8,000 bases of DNA, taken from contig JBNJGT010000062.1 in assembly GCA_051819765.1 (NCBI GenBank), positions 1 through 8,000 of the forward strand, given 5' to 3'. The notes under the pieces are model-generated. The model made no database searches and had not been told where the DNA came from. It worked only from the letters and a program-made list of their open reading frames with translations. The translations under genes were made by a program, and so were the position numbers. The first letter of the stretch is position 1; each line of letters begins with the position of its first letter. This stretch comes from JBNJGT01 sp051819765 (GTDB lineage Archaea; Nanobdellota; Nanobdellia; Woesearchaeales; JACJVW01). Positions 7,573 through 8,000 of the stretch are shown here, one piece after another.

Positions 7573-7810
7573 GTTTTATCAGATGACCCCGGAGGGAGCC
7601 CTTTTTGCCACCAGGATCCATCACGCTTTGGGCCTGCATCTGGAAGCAATCATTCCGGGTTATCCCCGCCTGCTCAGCAAGCTCTTTTGGGATCTTTATT
7701 GTATACTGGCGTCCGTCGTAGAGTATGGGGATGATGCGACTGTGGGAGATCTCTTTTTTGATGTCAATGATCTCTTCAATCTCATCAAGCAATTCCTTTG
7801 AGTAGCTCAT
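7550..7810 (-). CDS. AbrB/SpoVT-like small DNA-binding protein, first gene of operon
   Basis: This protein has 86 residues. Residues 4-21 form an acidic helix (KELLDEIEEIIDIKKEI). Residues 24-59 match the swapped-hairpin AbrB pattern: a beta strand (SRIIPIL), a turn (YDGRQ), a second strand (YTIKI), a Pro-initiated helix (PKELAEQAG) and a final strand after TRND. Such domains dimerise and bind DNA, in archaea often as regulators. Residues 66-86 are Gly/Lys/His-rich and probably a flexible tail. The ATG at 7810 has an in-frame TAA 12 bases upstream, no Shine-Dalgarno sequence, and a TATA box placed so that transcription should begin almost at the ATG, indicating leaderless translation. It overlaps the winged-helix gene. 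An antitoxin role is possible for AbrB proteins in general, but no toxin-like partner is seen. Confidence 0.82.
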   Translation of the reverse strand: MSYSKELLDEIEEIIDIKKEISHSRIIPILYDGRQYTIKIPKELAEQAGITRNDCFQMQAQSVMDPGGKKGSLRGHLIKHEHASSP

Positions 7811-7818
7811 TTTATTAT

Positions 7819-7893
7819 TTTTTTAGCCTATACATATTTAAATCTTATCATTTTGAAGAATATTTTTGTTAATTAATTTTATTTTTTAGACTA
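7819..7893. promoter_or_regulatory. Repeated TTTTTTAGNCTA elements, possible operators
   Basis: TTTTTTAGCCTA (7819-7830) and TTTTTTAGACTA (7882-7893) match at 11 of 12 bases and lie 63 bp apart, about six helical turns. The first sits between the TATA box and the start of the minus operon; the second extends into the near-palindrome TTTAGACTAAA. GACTAAA (7889-7895) is also inverted as TTTAGTC at 7919-7925, before the plus-strand gene. These could bind the operon's own regulators, but the region is AT-rich and chance matches are likely. Confidence 0.3.
7833..7849 (-). promoter_or_regulatory. Archaeal BRE/TATA promoter of the four-gene operon
   Basis: On the minus strand a purine-rich BRE-like GATAAGA is followed by TTTAAATATG (TATA box, centre near 7838). 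Archaeal transcription starts about 26-27 bases downstream of the TATA centre, here near 7811-7812, one or two bases before the ATG at 7810. The mRNA is therefore predicted to be leaderless or nearly so, which fits the lack of a Shine-Dalgarno sequence. Confidence 0.7.
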
Positions 7894-7937
7894 AATAGCA
7901 TAAATAATTTAACAATTCTTTAGTCAGGTCAGAATCA

Positions 7938-8000
7938 ATGCTAAACAACACAGGACCCGATGGACTACTGTATAGCAATGAAACCGACCTTCAAAAAATC
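7938..8000 (+). CDS. Start of a divergent gene (3' end outside window)
   Basis: An ATG at 7938 opens a frame that stays open for all 21 remaining codons and reads MLNNTGPDGLLYSNETDLQKI. AGGTCAG (7926 onward) precedes it and resembles a weak Shine-Dalgarno sequence, and an AT-rich ATAAATAATTT at 7900-7910 could be its TATA box. If that box is used, the leader would be only a few bases and would exclude the AGGTCAG. The shift from AT-rich spacer to balanced composition at this ATG supports a real gene start. The N-terminus is hydrophilic with no signal peptide. Too little is present to suggest a product. Confidence 0.5.
   Translation, partial: MLNNTGPDGLLYSNETDLQKI

Noticed and set aside
7324..7810. 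Toxin-antitoxin pair (AbrB-like plus partner)
   Set aside because: The second protein is a winged helix with no toxin motif, and the pair runs on into surface-protein genes.
7871..7910. Replication origin or attachment site in the AT-rich spacer
   Set aside because: There are no origin-recognition repeats, tRNA gene or integrase nearby; promoter function explains the AT-richness.

Overview
The window looks archaeal, most likely from a DPANN-type lineage (Woesearchaeota/Pacearchaeota-like). The evidence is a TATA/BRE promoter placed to give a leaderless mRNA, Shine-Dalgarno sequences matching the archaeal 16S tail (GAGGTGAG, GGTGATC), tightly overlapping genes, an AbrB-like and a winged-helix mini-regulator, and two membrane-anchored surface proteins built from cadherin-like domains dense in N-glycosylation sequons. 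The lineage is inferred from style; no marker gene is present.

Layout. The left end (up to 898) carries the 3' part of a plus-strand gene for a long acidic, low-complexity protein with a short folded C-terminal domain. It converges on the main unit, and the two stop codons share bases (TTAG, 895-898). Positions 895-7810 are one minus-strand four-gene cluster, read from right to left: an AbrB-like protein (86 aa), a winged-helix protein (82 aa), a Cys-rich membrane protein (764 aa from the preferred start) and a very large surface protein (1381 aa from the preferred start). Every junction overlaps (17-23, 8 and 4 bp), so this is almost certainly one translationally coupled operon. Positions 7811-7937 are an AT-rich divergent promoter region, and a plus-strand gene starts at 7938 and runs off the window.

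How the genes may work together. Two small DNA-binding proteins are made first from a leaderless mRNA and are followed by two envelope proteins. The first has cadherin-like domains, a TSP1-like Cys module, four CxxxxxxC...GIDCGGxCxxC repeats, a membrane helix and an intracellular domain of about 250 residues that I cannot assign. The second is a stalk of about ten cadherin-like domains with about 80 sequons and a C-terminal membrane anchor. A self-regulated adhesion or cell-contact module with a sensor-like subunit is the reading I favour. The architecture is visible in the sequence; the function is inference.
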